In this document: one piece after another, positions 18,075 to 26,291 of the stretch
How the letters are laid out: each line of letters begins with the position of its first letter
Numbering within the stretch: position 1 is the stretch's first letter
DNA from: Pseudomonas oryzagri
GTDB taxonomy: Bacteria; Pseudomonadota; Gammaproteobacteria; Pseudomonadales; Pseudomonadaceae
NCBI RefSeq assembly: GCF_020831405.1
Contig: NZ_JAJHPU010000043.1
Location: 1-64,000 of the forward strand
Length of the DNA: 64,000 nucleotides
Reading direction: 5' to 3'
The notes under the pieces: model-generated
What the model was told of the DNA's origin: nothing
What the model saw: the letters and a program-made list of their open reading frames with translations, nothing else
Database searches by the model: none
Program-made: the position numbers and the translations under genes

Positions 18075-18108
18075 AAATAAAACGCCGCCCGAAGGCGGCG
18101 TTTTATTT
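18075..18108. terminator. Bidirectional terminator between nifF and cytochrome c
   Basis: A strong hairpin AAAACGCCGCC-CGAA-GGCGGCGTTTT flanked by A and T tracts. It serves the leftward cytochrome gene, whose stop is at 18123, and can also end nifF transcripts. Confidence 0.9.
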
Positions 18109-18122
18109 GTGCAGGCAGTGGA

Positions 18123-18503
18123 TTATTTCTTGAGCGAAAGGATCCAGCTCACCAGCATCCGGGCGTTGCCTTCGGTGATGGCTACCGCATTCGGCGGCAT
18201 TGCCAGGCCGCTCACCTTGCCCTGCCAGTGGCTGGCGTAGGGGCTGGAGCCTTCGAGTACGATGCGGGTGAGGAACTCCTGCGCGCCCGGCTTGCCGGCG
18301 TACTGAGCGGCGACCTCCTTCCACGACGGACCCACCGGCTTCAGGCCGTCGGGACCGGCCTTGCCCGGCTCGATCGAGTGGCAGGCGAAGCAGCCACTCT
18401 CCGTGGCCAGCTTGTGCATGGCATCGTCGGTGGGGTTGGCCAAGGCCGATACGGCCAGGGTGAGACCCAAGGCGCCTACGACAGCTTGATGAATGGACTT
18501 CAT
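18123..18503 (-). CDS. Periplasmic class I cytochrome c
   Basis: A 126-aa monohaem cytochrome. Residues 1-22 form a Sec signal peptide cut near ALA-NP, so the mature protein of about 104 aa is periplasmic. Cys38-x2-Cys41-His42 (CFACH) binds haem, and the methionine of GLAMPPNAV is the likely sixth ligand. It resembles cytochrome c551/c552-type electron carriers. GGGAGA lies 8 nt before the ATG. Single gene between the terminator at 18075 and a 32-bp palindrome upstream. Its link to nitrogen fixation or high respiration is conjecture. Confidence 0.9.
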   Translation of the reverse strand: MKSIHQAVVGALGLTLAVSALANPTDDAMHKLATESGCFACHSIEPGKAGPDGLKPVGPSWKEVAAQYAGKPGAQEFLTRIVLEGSSPYASHWQGKVSGLAMPPNAVAITEGNARMLVSWILSLKK

Positions 18504-18871
18504 CGCAATTCTCCCAAGTAATGAATAAATGCCGGAAAAGTGAAGCTTTCACAGGCCTGAAGTTGGGCCTGCGCTGAAAATCGCTACTTAGGGTCTGGAT
18601 CTACTTCCAAGGTATTAATACTTTGGAAGTAGTTATCCGCGGTTGTTTTGCAACATTCTGTTTCAAGCAGTCTAGGGGCGCGCAATTGTCCCATTAATGA
18701 TGGGAGTCAATTTTTTAGGACATTTTCCTGCCGTCCGCCAACCGGTTTTGAGTTGTCGGCTGTTTGTTCATGCGGGGCATTCCCGGCGCCCGTCGCAACA
18801 GGTCGCCGGATGCGCGGCATTGCTTTTGTCGCGAGGCGAAACGTAGGGGGGAGGGGCGCGGAACGCGGAAA
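18504..18871. other. Gene-free stretch upstream of cytochrome c
   Basis: No gene is seen. It holds the palindrome at 18601-18632 and a weak T-tailed hairpin (CCCAT/ATGGG, 18689-18716). The AT content is higher than the surroundings, as expected for a regulatory region. Confidence 0.5.
18601..18632. promoter_or_regulatory. 32-bp near-perfect palindrome, putative operator
   Basis: The arms CTACTTCCAA and TTGGAAGTAG are perfect, and the core TATTAATA is itself palindromic; only one base pair of the whole 32 bp is mismatched. It lies about 98 bp upstream of the cytochrome c start and about 240 bp past the tRNA-Pro terminator. No T-run follows, so a protein-binding site is more likely than a terminator. 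The regulator is not identifiable. Confidence 0.55.
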
Positions 18872-18900
18872 CAAAAAAGCCCGCACGAGGCGGGCTTTCT
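18872..18900 (-). terminator. Terminator of tRNA-Pro copy 1
   Basis: Read leftward, the stem AGCCCGC...GCGGGCT is followed by a T-run (the A-tract at 18872-18878 on the plus strand). Confidence 0.85.
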
Positions 18901-18937
18901 GTTCGATCCACCGATGGGCATCGGTATCTCGGGAGTT

Positions 18938-19014
18938 TGGTCGGAGCGACTGGATTCGAACCAGCGACCTTCTCGTCCCGAACGAGACGCGCTACCAAGC
19001 TGCGCTACGCTCCG
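18938..19014 (-). tRNA. tRNA-Pro (CGG), copy 1
   Basis: A 77-nt cloverleaf including encoded CCA, read on the minus strand. The anticodon loop TTCGGGA is closed by TCTCG/CGAGA, giving anticodon CGG. The T-arm GGTTCGAATCC is standard. The mature sequence is identical to copy 2. Confidence 0.97.
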
Positions 19015-19028
19015 TTTTGGTGGCCCGC

Positions 19029-19056
19029 ATTGTACAGAAAAAACGAGATTACACAA
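19029..19056 (-). promoter_or_regulatory. Sigma-70 promoter of tRNA-Pro copy 1
   Basis: Read leftward: TTGTGT, 16 nt, TACAAT, ending 14 nt before the tRNA 5' end. Confidence 0.75.
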
Positions 19057-19071
19057 GGGGTTAGCAGAAAC

Positions 19072-19100
19072 AGAAAAGCCCGCGAGGGGCGGGCTTTTCT
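19072..19100 (-). terminator. Terminator of tRNA-Pro copy 2
   Basis: Read leftward, a stem of AGCCCGC/GCGGGCT type with a T-run; a near-copy of the terminator at 18872-18900. Confidence 0.82.
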
Positions 19101-19135
19101 GGCTGATCCACCGTGTGGCGGGTGGATCGGGAATT

Positions 19136-19212
19136 TGGTCGGAGCGACTGGATTCGAACCAGCGACCTTCTCGTCCCGAACGAGACGCGCTACCAAGCTG
19201 CGCTACGCTCCG
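19136..19212 (-). tRNA. tRNA-Pro (CGG), copy 2
   Basis: Identical 77-nt tRNA-Pro with anticodon CGG, 198 bp from copy 1. The flanks (TTTTGGTGG leader side and ACAAGGGGTTAG promoter side) are also alike, so the whole unit was duplicated in tandem. Confidence 0.97.
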
Positions 19213-19227
19213 TTTTGGTGGAGCCGC

Positions 19228-19255
19228 ATTCTACATAAAAAATGAAGGCGCACAA
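19228..19255 (-). promoter_or_regulatory. Sigma-70 promoter of tRNA-Pro copy 2
   Basis: Read leftward: TTGTGC, 16 nt, TAGAAT. It is the duplicate of the promoter at 19029-19056 with diverged spacer. Confidence 0.75.
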
Positions 19256-19381
19256 GGGGTTAGGTGAAAAATAAAAGCGCCGCAGAGGAGCTGGGCGTCG
19301 CAGCCGGTGTGGGTGCGCGCGGTGCGCTTGGTGCAATATACCGGTCACCCGTTCCATCTCGAACCCAACGCGGAGCCCCCG

Positions 19382-19921
19382 ATGAGCAAGCATGCCGAGA
19401 GCGTTTTCGTTCCCCTCAACATCGCCGTCCTCACTGTCAGCGATACCCGCACCCAGGACACCGACACCTCCGGCGCCCTGCTGGTCGAGCGCCTGCAGGC
19501 GGCGGGGCACCAGTTGGCCGCACGCGTGCTGCTCAAGGACGACCTCTATCGCATTCGCGCCCAGGTGGCGCAGTGGATCGCCGAGGATGAAGTACAGGTA
19601 GTGCTGATCACCGGCGGTACCGGCTTTACCGGTCGCGACAGCACCCCCGAGGCGGTGGCCTGCCTGCTCGACAAGCAGGTGGACGGCTTCGGCGAGCTGT
19701 TCCGGCAGATTTCCCTGCCGGACATCGGTACTTCGACCATCCAGTCGCGGGCGCTGGCCGGCCTCGCCAACGGCACCCTGGTGTGCTGCCTGCCGGGTTC
19801 GACCAACGCCTGCCGCACCGGCTGGGACGGCATTCTCGCCAGTCAGCTGGACGCCCGCCATCGGCCGTGCAACTTCGTCGCCCACCTTAAGCAGGCGCCG
19901 GCCTGCGAGTCGCGCGGGTGA
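19382..19921 (+). CDS. moaB: Molybdenum cofactor biosynthesis protein MoaB
   Basis: A 179-aa MoaB/MogA family protein that adenylylates or otherwise activates molybdopterin before Mo insertion. The signature ITGGTGFTGRDSTPEAV (about 75-91) and LPGSTNACRTGWDGIL (about 139-154) are the MPT-binding blocks. The stop overlaps the moeA GTG by 4 nt. It serves the pterin molybdenum cofactor (nitrate reductase, formate dehydrogenase), not FeMo-co, so its place near nif probably reflects core gene order. Confidence 0.93.
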   Translation: MSKHAESVFVPLNIAVLTVSDTRTQDTDTSGALLVERLQAAGHQLAARVLLKDDLYRIRAQVAQWIAEDEVQVVLITGGTGFTGRDSTPEAVACLLDKQVDGFGELFRQISLPDIGTSTIQSRALAGLANGTLVCCLPGSTNACRTGWDGILASQLDARHRPCNFVAHLKQAPACESRG

Positions 19922-21114
19922 GCGCGCTGCTGTCGCTGGAGCAGGCGCTGGAGCGCCTGCTCGCCCAGGCCGTGGCCGAGCCGATCGGCGCGAGCGAGGC
20001 GATTGCCGCCGCGGCCGCAGCGGGGCGGGTGCTCGCCGAACCGCTGGTCAGCGGTCTGGACCTGCCGCCGTGGCCGAACAGCGCCATGGACGGCTACGCC
20101 CTGCGCCTGGCCGACTGGACGGGCGAGCCGCTGGCGGTCAGCCAGCAGATCTTCGCCGGCCAAGCCCCCGCGCCGCTGGCGCCCGGCAGCTGTGCGCGCA
20201 TCTTCACCGGCGCGCCCATGCCCCAGGGCGCCGATACCGTGGAGATGCAGGAGAACGTCGAGGTGCTGGCCGACGGCCGGGTGCGCTTCCTCGAACCGCT
20301 GCGCGAGGGGCGCAACGTGCGCCCGCAGGGCCAGGAAATCCTTTCCGGCGAAACCTTGCTAGAGGCCGGCACCCTGCTCGGCGCCGTGGAGCTGGGGCTG
20401 ATCGCCTCGATCGGCGTGGCCGAGGTCGAGGTGCGCCGCCGGCCGCGGGTGGCGCTGCTGTCCACCGGCGACGAGCTGGTCGAGCCGGGCCGGCCGCTGG
20501 GCGCCGGGCAGATCTACAACAGCAACCGTGCGCTGCTGGCCGCTGCCCTTGAACGCCTGGGCTGCGCGGTGCAGGACGCCGGCATCCTTCCCGACGACCT
20601 CGAGCGCACCCGCGGCCAACTGGCGGCGCTGGGCGAGGCCGACCTGATCCTTTCTACCGGCGGCGTGTCGGTGGGCGAGGCGGACTTCCTGGGGCAGGTG
20701 CTGCGCGAGGAGGGCGAGTTGACCCTCTGGAAGTTGGCGCTCAAGCCCGGCAAGCCGCTGACCTGCGGCCGCTACCGCGGCACTCCGCTGATCGGCCTGC
20801 CCGGCAACCCGGCGGCCACCCTGGTGACCTTCGCCCTGCTGGTGCGCCCCTACCTGCTGCGCCGGCTGGGTGTGACGCGCCTTGCGCCATTGCGCTTCGC
20901 CGTGCCGGCCGGCTTCGCCTGGCCGAAGGCGGGCGGGCGGCGCGAGCTGCTGCGCGCGCGCCTGGAGCAGGGCAGGGCGGTGCTCTACCCGAACCAGAGT
21001 TCGGGAGTGCTGCGCAGCGCCGCCTGGGCCGATGGGCTGGTGGAGATCCGCGAGGGCAGTACCCTGGCCGAGGGCGATGCGGTGACCTTCCTGCCGTTGG
21101 CCGGGTTGATCTGA
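19918..21114 (+). CDS. moeA: Molybdopterin molybdotransferase MoeA
   Basis: MoeA (398 aa) inserts molybdate into MPT-AMP. Visible are PPWPNSAMDGYALR (about 50-63), RIFTGAPMPQGADTVEMQE (about 94-112), the central domain VALLSTGDELVEPGRPLGAGQIYNSN and STGGVSVGEADF, and LPGNPAATLVTF near the end of domain III. It starts with GTG in an overlap with moaB. This pair matches the moaB2-moeA2 pair of Pseudomonas. Confidence 0.95.
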   Translation: MSALLSLEQALERLLAQAVAEPIGASEAIAAAAAAGRVLAEPLVSGLDLPPWPNSAMDGYALRLADWTGEPLAVSQQIFAGQAPAPLAPGSCARIFTGAPMPQGADTVEMQENVEVLADGRVRFLEPLREGRNVRPQGQEILSGETLLEAGTLLGAVELGLIASIGVAEVEVRRRPRVALLSTGDELVEPGRPLGAGQIYNSNRALLAAALERLGCAVQDAGILPDDLERTRGQLAALGEADLILSTGGVSVGEADFLGQVLREEGELTLWKLALKPGKPLTCGRYRGTPLIGLPGNPAATLVTFALLVRPYLLRRLGVTRLAPLRFAVPAGFAWPKAGGRRELLRARLEQGRAVLYPNQSSGVLRSAAWADGLVEIREGSTLAEGDAVTFLPLAGLI

Positions 21115-21189
21115 GGCAGGCGGTCGCTCTGCGGGATTGGTCTACAGTGGGCGGAGTCTGATCGAAAGTCGCCGAACAGGAGTGTTGCG

Positions 21190-22266
21190 ATGACCATGAT
21201 GAAAGCCGCCGTCTTCGTCGAGCCCGGACGCATCGAGCTGGTCGACAAGCCGATCCCGCCGGTGGGGCCCAACGATGCGCTGGTACGCATCACCACGACC
21301 ACCATCTGCGGCACCGACGTGCACATCCTCAAGGGCGAGTACCCGGTGGCCAAGGGCCTGACCATCGGCCACGAGCCGGTCGGGATTATCGAGAAGCTCG
21401 GCAGCAACGTGCAGGGCTACCGGGAAGGCCAGCGGGTGATCGCCGGGGCGATCTGCCCGAGCTTCACCTCCTACGCCTGCCAGGACGGCTACCCGGCCCA
21501 GGACGGCGGCTGCGCCTGCCACGGCTACAAGCCGATGGGCGGCTGGCGCTTCGGCAACAGCATCGACGGCACCCAGGCCGAGTACGTGCTGGTGCCGGAC
21601 GCCCAGGCCAACCTGGCGCCGGTGCCGGACGGCCTCACCGATGAGCAGGTGCTGATGTGCCCGGACATCATGTCCACCGGCTTCGCCGGCGCCGAGGCGG
21701 CCAACATCAGGATCGGCGACGTGGTTGCGGTGTTCGCCCAGGGGCCCATCGGTCTGTGCGCCACCGCCGGCGCCAAGCTGCGCGGCGCGAGCACCATCAT
21801 CGCCGTCGACGGGGTCGACGAGCGGCTGGAAGTTGCCCGTCAGCTGGGCGCCGACGTCACCCTCAACTTCCGCAAGGTCGACGTGGTCGAGGAGATCCTC
21901 AAGCTGACCGGCGGGCGCGGCGTGGACGCTTCCATCGAGGCGCTCGGCCTGCAGTCGACCTTCGAGAACGCCCTGCGCGTGCTCAAACCGGGCGGCACCC
22001 TGTCCAGCCTCGGTGTGTACTCCAGCGACCTGACCATCCCGCTGGGCGCCTTCCATGCCGGCCTCGGCGACAACAAGATCGTCACCTCGCTATGCCCGGG
22101 CGGCAAGGAGCGCATGCGCCGCCTGCTCAACGTGGTGGCCTCCGGGCGGGTCGATCTGGGTCCGCTGGTCACCCACCAGTTCAAGCTGGAGCAGATCGTC
22201 GAGGCCTATGACCTGTTCGGCCACCAGCGCGACGGCGTGCTCAAGGTGGCGATCAAGCCGTTCTGA
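21190..22266 (+). CDS. Zinc-dependent alcohol dehydrogenase, secondary-alcohol type
   Basis: A 358-aa medium-chain dehydrogenase. Catalytic zinc ligands fit Cys40, His61, Glu62 and Asp159, the pattern of the NADP-dependent secondary alcohol (isopropanol) dehydrogenase of Clostridium beijerinckii. The Rossmann segment VVAVFAQGPIGLCATAGAKLRGAS (about 178-201) replaces the classic GxGxxG with AQGPIG. Cys89, Cys97, Cys108 and Cys110 form an extra cluster that might bind a structural zinc. An AGGAGTGTTGCG site precedes the ATG. It is a single gene with a hairpin after it. Substrate not determinable. Confidence 0.85.
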   Translation: MTMMKAAVFVEPGRIELVDKPIPPVGPNDALVRITTTTICGTDVHILKGEYPVAKGLTIGHEPVGIIEKLGSNVQGYREGQRVIAGAICPSFTSYACQDGYPAQDGGCACHGYKPMGGWRFGNSIDGTQAEYVLVPDAQANLAPVPDGLTDEQVLMCPDIMSTGFAGAEAANIRIGDVVAVFAQGPIGLCATAGAKLRGASTIIAVDGVDERLEVARQLGADVTLNFRKVDVVEEILKLTGGRGVDASIEALGLQSTFENALRVLKPGGTLSSLGVYSSDLTIPLGAFHAGLGDNKIVTSLCPGGKERMRRLLNVVASGRVDLGPLVTHQFKLEQIVEAYDLFGHQRDGVLKVAIKPF

Positions 22267-22279
22267 GTTTGGGGGGAGA

Positions 22280-22301
22280 GAGGGGCAGGTTTCTGCCCCT
22301 C
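22280..22301 (+). terminator. Hairpin after the alcohol dehydrogenase
   Basis: GAGGGGCAG-GTTT-CTGCCCCTC, a perfect 9-bp stem 13 nt after the stop, with only a weak T tract. It stands between converging genes. Confidence 0.65.
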
Positions 22302-22307
22302 ATTGTC

Positions 22308-23300
22308 TCAAAGCAGGCTGCTCAGGTGGCTGACGAGACGCTCCTGGTTGGCGAAGGTCAGTTCGTACATGCCGCTCAGGCCTGCAGCCTGCTCCTCGCT
22401 CAGGTCGGGGCTGAAGAGAATGAATTGGCTGCGCTCGATGCCGAGGCGCTTGCGCAGTTTCAGGTACTTGTCTATGTCCTGACGGAATTCGCCGCTTTTG
22501 CATTCGATGCAGATTGGCGTCTTGCCATCGATCAGCAAGAAAACGTCGAGCTCATGCAGGTCTTCGTTCTCGAACACCAAGTTGAGGTTGCGGGTGCAGG
22601 CCGCGACATGCTTTCTTTCCTGGAGCAGGGTGAGCGTCTTCATCAGCGCATACCACTCCAGCCACTCGCCGGCAAAAAAGCTGCGGACAGAGGATGCCGA
22701 CTGGATGGTGGCGCGCCCGATCTTTTCCTGCTTCTGATAGAAGTACTTGGCGAGGAATGTGTGCTCGTACAGGCGCTTGCAGAAAGCATTGATTGCCTGG
22801 CCGTCCTTCTGGCTGAGATCGCCCAGCTTGAGGCTGAAGTTGGGAACATCCTTTTTCTGCCCCCAGCGAATCTTGTCGATCACATCGGACAGCAGTCCAT
22901 AGTTGTCACCGATCTCGACGGCGATTTCATCAAAGAATCCCGAGGTATCTACCGCCTGAGGGGTCGGGCGTGCCTGGATCTTGCGCTGGCGGAACCACTC
23001 GATGATCGGTGCGTGCTGGGAGCTGTCGGCCAGTGCCGAGGTGTTGTGCAGGTCGATTTCCGAGAGGCTGGGGGCTTGGCGTGCGGTGGTGGCAGCGTCC
23101 GCGACTTCTGGCAGAGAGGCGCGCAGGCGCTTGAGTTCTTGCTGGAGTGCTCCGTACTGCTGCAGCACCTTGCGAATGAACAGAGTGGTGTCGTAGGTCT
23201 GTCCTTGAGCGTTGCAGCTGGGGCAGGGGGCAGGAGTGCCGGGCGTATGGGCCACGATTTCACTGGTATGAGCGCATTGGCCGCAGCGCAAGATAGGCAT
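22308..23300 (-). CDS. Zinc-ribbon protein with Card1/DUF1887-like nuclease core
   Basis: A 330-aa protein. A short zinc ribbon (Cys6, Cys9, Cys26, Cys29) is followed by a helix (about 42-65), a linker, and a C-terminal domain from about 205. That domain shows [16 protein letters not shown], then Glu250-Leu-Asp252 and Glu266-Cys-Lys268, the E..D..ExK layout of PD-(D/E)XK nucleases and most like the DUF1887 domain of the CRISPR-linked Card1/Can2 nucleases. No CARF domain and no CRISPR array are nearby. The middle (about 95-200) I do not recognise. Single gene, divergent from gltX. A nuclease role, perhaps in defence or RNA/DNA turnover, is inferred. Confidence 0.7.
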   Translation of the reverse strand: MPILRCGQCAHTSEIVAHTPGTPAPCPSCNAQGQTYDTTLFIRKVLQQYGALQQELKRLRASLPEVADAATTARQAPSLSEIDLHNTSALADSSQHAPIIEWFRQRKIQARPTPQAVDTSGFFDEIAVEIGDNYGLLSDVIDKIRWGQKKDVPNFSLKLGDLSQKDGQAINAFCKRLYEHTFLAKYFYQKQEKIGRATIQSASSVRSFFAGEWLEWYALMKTLTLLQERKHVAACTRNLNLVFENEDLHELDVFLLIDGKTPICIECKSGEFRQDIDKYLKLRKRLGIERSQFILFSPDLSEEQAAGLSGMYELTFANQERLVSHLSSLL

Positions 23301-23466
23301 GTTGGACTCCGATTCGTCCTTGCAGAAAACGGGCGATTATAACAATCGCTTCTGGCGGGAGGTGTGCGATCACAGGCGGGTCGAGTTCTGTGGAGTGTGG
23401 CTGGAGCCACAGGCGTCGCGGCTGCTACCATTTCGCCTTTGCTCAACCGCGCATTCCGAGAGTCCC

Positions 23467-24948
23467 ATGACCACCGTCCGCACCCGCATCGCGCCGTCGC
23501 CCACCGGCGATCCGCACGTTGGCACCGCCTACATCGCCCTGTTCAACCTGTGCTTTGCCCGTCAGCACGGCGGCCAGTTCATCCTGCGCATCGAGGACAC
23601 CGACCAGCTGCGCTCCAGCCGCGAGTCGGAGCAGCAGATCTTCGACGCCCTGCGCTGGCTGGGCATCGAGTGGGACGAGGGTCCGGACGTCGGCGGCCCG
23701 CACGGGCCGTACCGGCAGAGCGAGCGCGGCCACATCTACAAGCAGTACGCCGACGAGCTGGTCGGCAAGGGCCATGCCTTCCACTGCTTCTGCACCGCCG
23801 AGCGCCTCGACGCCGTGCGCGCCGAGCAGATGGCCAACAAGGAAACCCCGCGCTACGACGGTCACTGCATGCATCTGTCCACGGACGAAGTGCAGCAGCG
23901 CCTGGCCGCCGGCGAGCCCAACGTGATCCGCATGAAGGTGCCGACCGAGGGCGTCTGCGTGGTGCCCGACCTGCTGCGCGGCGACGTGGAGATCCCGTGG
24001 GATCGCATGGACATGCAGGTGCTGATGAAGACCGACGGTCTGCCCACCTACTTCCTCGCCAACGTGGTCGACGACTACCTGATGGGCATCACCCACGTGC
24101 TGCGCGGCGAGGAGTGGCTGCCGTCGGCGCCCAAGCTGATCAAGCTGTACGAGTACTTCGGCTGGGAGCAGCCCAAGCTGGTGTACATGCCGCTCTTGCG
24201 CAATCCGGACAAGTCCAAGCTGTCCAAGCGCAAGAACCCGACCTCGATCACCTTCTACCAGCGCATGGGCTTTTTGCCCGAGGCGATGCTCAACTACCTG
24301 GGTCGCATGGGCTGGTCGATGCCGGACGAGCGCGAGAAGTTCTCGCTGGCCGAGATGATCGAGCACTTCGACGTCAGCCGCGTGTCCCTCGGCGGGCCGA
24401 TCTTCGACATCGAGAAGCTGTCCTGGCTGAACGGCCAGTGGCTGCGCGAGCTGTCGGTCGAGCAGTTCGCCGCCGAAGTGCAGAAGTGGGCGCTCAACCC
24501 CGAGTACCTGATGCGCATCGCTCCGCACGCGCAGAGCCGCGTGGAGACCTTCAGCCAGCTGGCGCCGCTGGCCGGCTTCTTCTTCATGGGCGGGGTGAAT
24601 CCGGACGCCAAATTGTTCGAGCACAAGAAGCTGTCGCCCGAGCAGGTGCGCCAAGTGCTGCAGCTGATCCTCTGGAAGCTGGAAGCGCTGCGCCAGTGGA
24701 GCAAGGACAACATCACCGCGATCATCCAGAAGGTCGCCGAGCATCTCGGTCTCAAGCTGCGCGACGTCATGCCGCTGATCTTCCCGGCCATCAGCGGCCA
24801 GGCCAGCTCGGTGTCGGTGCTCGACGCCATGGAGATCCTCGGCCCCGACCTTTCCCGTTTCCGCCTGCGCCAGGCCGTCGAACTGCTCGGCGGCGTGTCG
24901 AAGAAGGAAACCAAGGAGTGGGAGAAGCTGCTGGCGGAGATTGCCTGA
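23467..24948 (+). CDS. gltX: Glutamyl-tRNA synthetase
   Basis: GltX (493 aa) charges tRNA-Glu. The class I signatures are [21 protein letters not shown] (about 6-26, HIGH-type) and [11 protein letters not shown] (about 246-256, KMSKS-type). The ATG at 23467 is chosen over an in-frame extension that lies in the divergent intergenic region. Two copies of tRNA-Glu lie directly downstream, so enzyme and substrate are encoded together. Confidence 0.97.
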   Translation: MTTVRTRIAPSPTGDPHVGTAYIALFNLCFARQHGGQFILRIEDTDQLRSSRESEQQIFDALRWLGIEWDEGPDVGGPHGPYRQSERGHIYKQYADELVGKGHAFHCFCTAERLDAVRAEQMANKETPRYDGHCMHLSTDEVQQRLAAGEPNVIRMKVPTEGVCVVPDLLRGDVEIPWDRMDMQVLMKTDGLPTYFLANVVDDYLMGITHVLRGEEWLPSAPKLIKLYEYFGWEQPKLVYMPLLRNPDKSKLSKRKNPTSITFYQRMGFLPEAMLNYLGRMGWSMPDEREKFSLAEMIEHFDVSRVSLGGPIFDIEKLSWLNGQWLRELSVEQFAAEVQKWALNPEYLMRIAPHAQSRVETFSQLAPLAGFFFMGGVNPDAKLFEHKKLSPEQVRQVLQLILWKLEALRQWSKDNITAIIQKVAEHLGLKLRDVMPLIFPAISGQASSVSVLDAMEILGPDLSRFRLRQAVELLGGVSKKETKEWEKLLAEIA

Positions 24949-25045
24949 CCGGCTGAGCAGGGGGCGGCGGCCTGTGGGTGCCGCTTCCCTGCGGATAAGT
25001 GTTTGTTCTGTCGACGAAAAAAAACGAAAAAAAGTGGCGGGGGTG

Positions 25046-25074
25046 TTGACGGACCTGCGGGGGCGCTTTAAGAT
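25046..25074 (+). promoter_or_regulatory. Sigma-70 promoter of the Ala-Glu tRNA array
   Basis: TTGACG, 17 nt, TAAGAT, followed by a GC-rich discriminator typical of stringently controlled tRNA promoters. It lies about 50 nt before the first tRNA. Confidence 0.8.
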
Positions 25075-25124
25075 TCGCCCCGCTTCACGACGAGCACCGC
25101 TCTTCGCTGAAGTACCACGAAAGT

Positions 25125-25200
<76 letters not shown>

Positions 25201-25251
25201 AATTTCCAGCAATTCGCCGCAGTTTGCTTGGCGGATTGTACGAAGGATTGC

Positions 25252-25327
25252 GTCCCCTTCGTCTAGTGGCCTAGGACACCGCCCTTTCACGGCGGTAACA
25301 GGGGTTCGAGTCCCCTAGGGGACGCCA
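25252..25327 (+). tRNA. tRNA-Glu (TTC), copy 1
   Basis: A 76-nt cloverleaf with encoded CCA. GTCCCCT/AGGGGAC acceptor stem and anticodon loop CTTTCAC giving TTC. Confidence 0.97.
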
Positions 25328-25370
25328 CTATTCCAGCGCACTGCCATGGCGGTGCACTCGATGCAGTATC

Positions 25371-25446
<76 letters not shown>

Positions 25447-25486
25447 ATTTCCAGCGATCCGCGCTGCGGGTCGTACGAAGGTCAAC

Positions 25487-25562
25487 GTCCCCTTCGTCTA
25501 GTGGCCTAGGACACCGCCCTTTCACGGCGGTAACAGGGGTTCGAGTCCCCTAGGGGACGCCA
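25487..25562 (+). tRNA. tRNA-Glu (TTC), copy 2
   Basis: Identical to copy 1. Last tRNA of the array; a strong terminator follows within 25 nt. Confidence 0.97.
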
Positions 25563-25585
25563 ATTTTCCCGTTCTGGGATCAAGA

Positions 25586-25617
25586 GGGTCATTCCGAGTT
25601 TTGGAATGACCCTTTTT
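25586..25617 (+). terminator. Terminator of the Ala-Glu tRNA array
   Basis: GGGTCATTCC-GAGTTTT-GGAATGACCC followed by TTTTT, a classic intrinsic terminator. Confidence 0.93.
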
Positions 25618-25816
25618 GTTTTTCTCTTCCGCTATCCCCGTCTGCCCATCAGCTCGCGCCCCGCTCTGGAGCGCGCGTTGCAATGCTGCGACCGTCATCA
25701 CGCTGTCAATTGATCTGGGTACGTTGCCCGCACTTTTCATGCGGGATAAGCTGGCTGGAGCCGCCATGCTGGCAGCCATACTAATAACGATTACTACCTC
25801 GGGACGGACAGACAAC

Positions 25817-26224
25817 ATGACTTTCATGCCGTGGAGCAGCGAACTCGAAGTCGGTATTGAACAGATCGACGAGCAACACCGCTGGCTGGTCAACCAGACC
25901 AATCAGCTGTATGACAGTCTGGCCAGTGCCGATACGGACGCCGCGGAGGTCGGCGCGGTGCTGGAAGGGTTGATGGATTACACGGTCAATCATTTCATCG
26001 TCGAGGAAGAGCTGTTCCAGCGGCTCGGCTATCCGGAGAGCGTCGGTCACAAGGCGCAGCACGACAAGTTCATCGCCCAGGTCATGGACCTCCTGCAGCG
26101 CCACGAGGCCGGTGAGGTGACCGGCGGCGAGACGCTGTCCCTGCTGGCCGACTGGCTGGCCCATCACATCCTCAAGGTCGACAAGGCCTACGTCGCCTTC
26201 TTCCGCGACAACGGCGTGCACTGA
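25817..26224 (+). CDS. Bacteriohemerythrin
   Basis: A 135-aa single-domain hemerythrin that binds O2 at a di-iron centre. All seven ligands can be placed: His21, His59, Glu63, His78, His82, His117 and Asp122. No signal peptide, so it is cytoplasmic. The ATG at 25817 starts the conserved MTFMPWSSELEVGIEQIDEQH. In an aerobic diazotroph it may carry or scavenge oxygen; this is inferred. Its gap to pgl is 67 nt, so co-transcription is possible. Confidence 0.92.
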   Translation: MTFMPWSSELEVGIEQIDEQHRWLVNQTNQLYDSLASADTDAAEVGAVLEGLMDYTVNHFIVEEELFQRLGYPESVGHKAQHDKFIAQVMDLLQRHEAGEVTGGETLSLLADWLAHHILKVDKAYVAFFRDNGVH

Positions 26225-26291
26225 GCCCCCGGCTCTTGCGCCACCGGGCGAATGCCGCATCATGGCCGGCATTCTTCCGCTGGAGTCGCCC

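Noticed and set aside
18648-19267. Open frames across the tRNA-Pro pair
   Set aside because: They read through tRNA genes; the repeated peptide in them is only the translated tRNA duplication.
19382-21114. moaB-moeA as part of the nitrogenase cluster because of molybdenum
   Set aside because: They serve the pterin molybdenum cofactor, not FeMo-co, have no sigma-54 promoter, and match a core Pseudomonas gene pair.
23299-23466. N-terminal extension of GltX by 56 residues
   Set aside because: The extra residues lack similarity to GltX and cover the divergent promoter region; the ATG at 23467 gives the family start.
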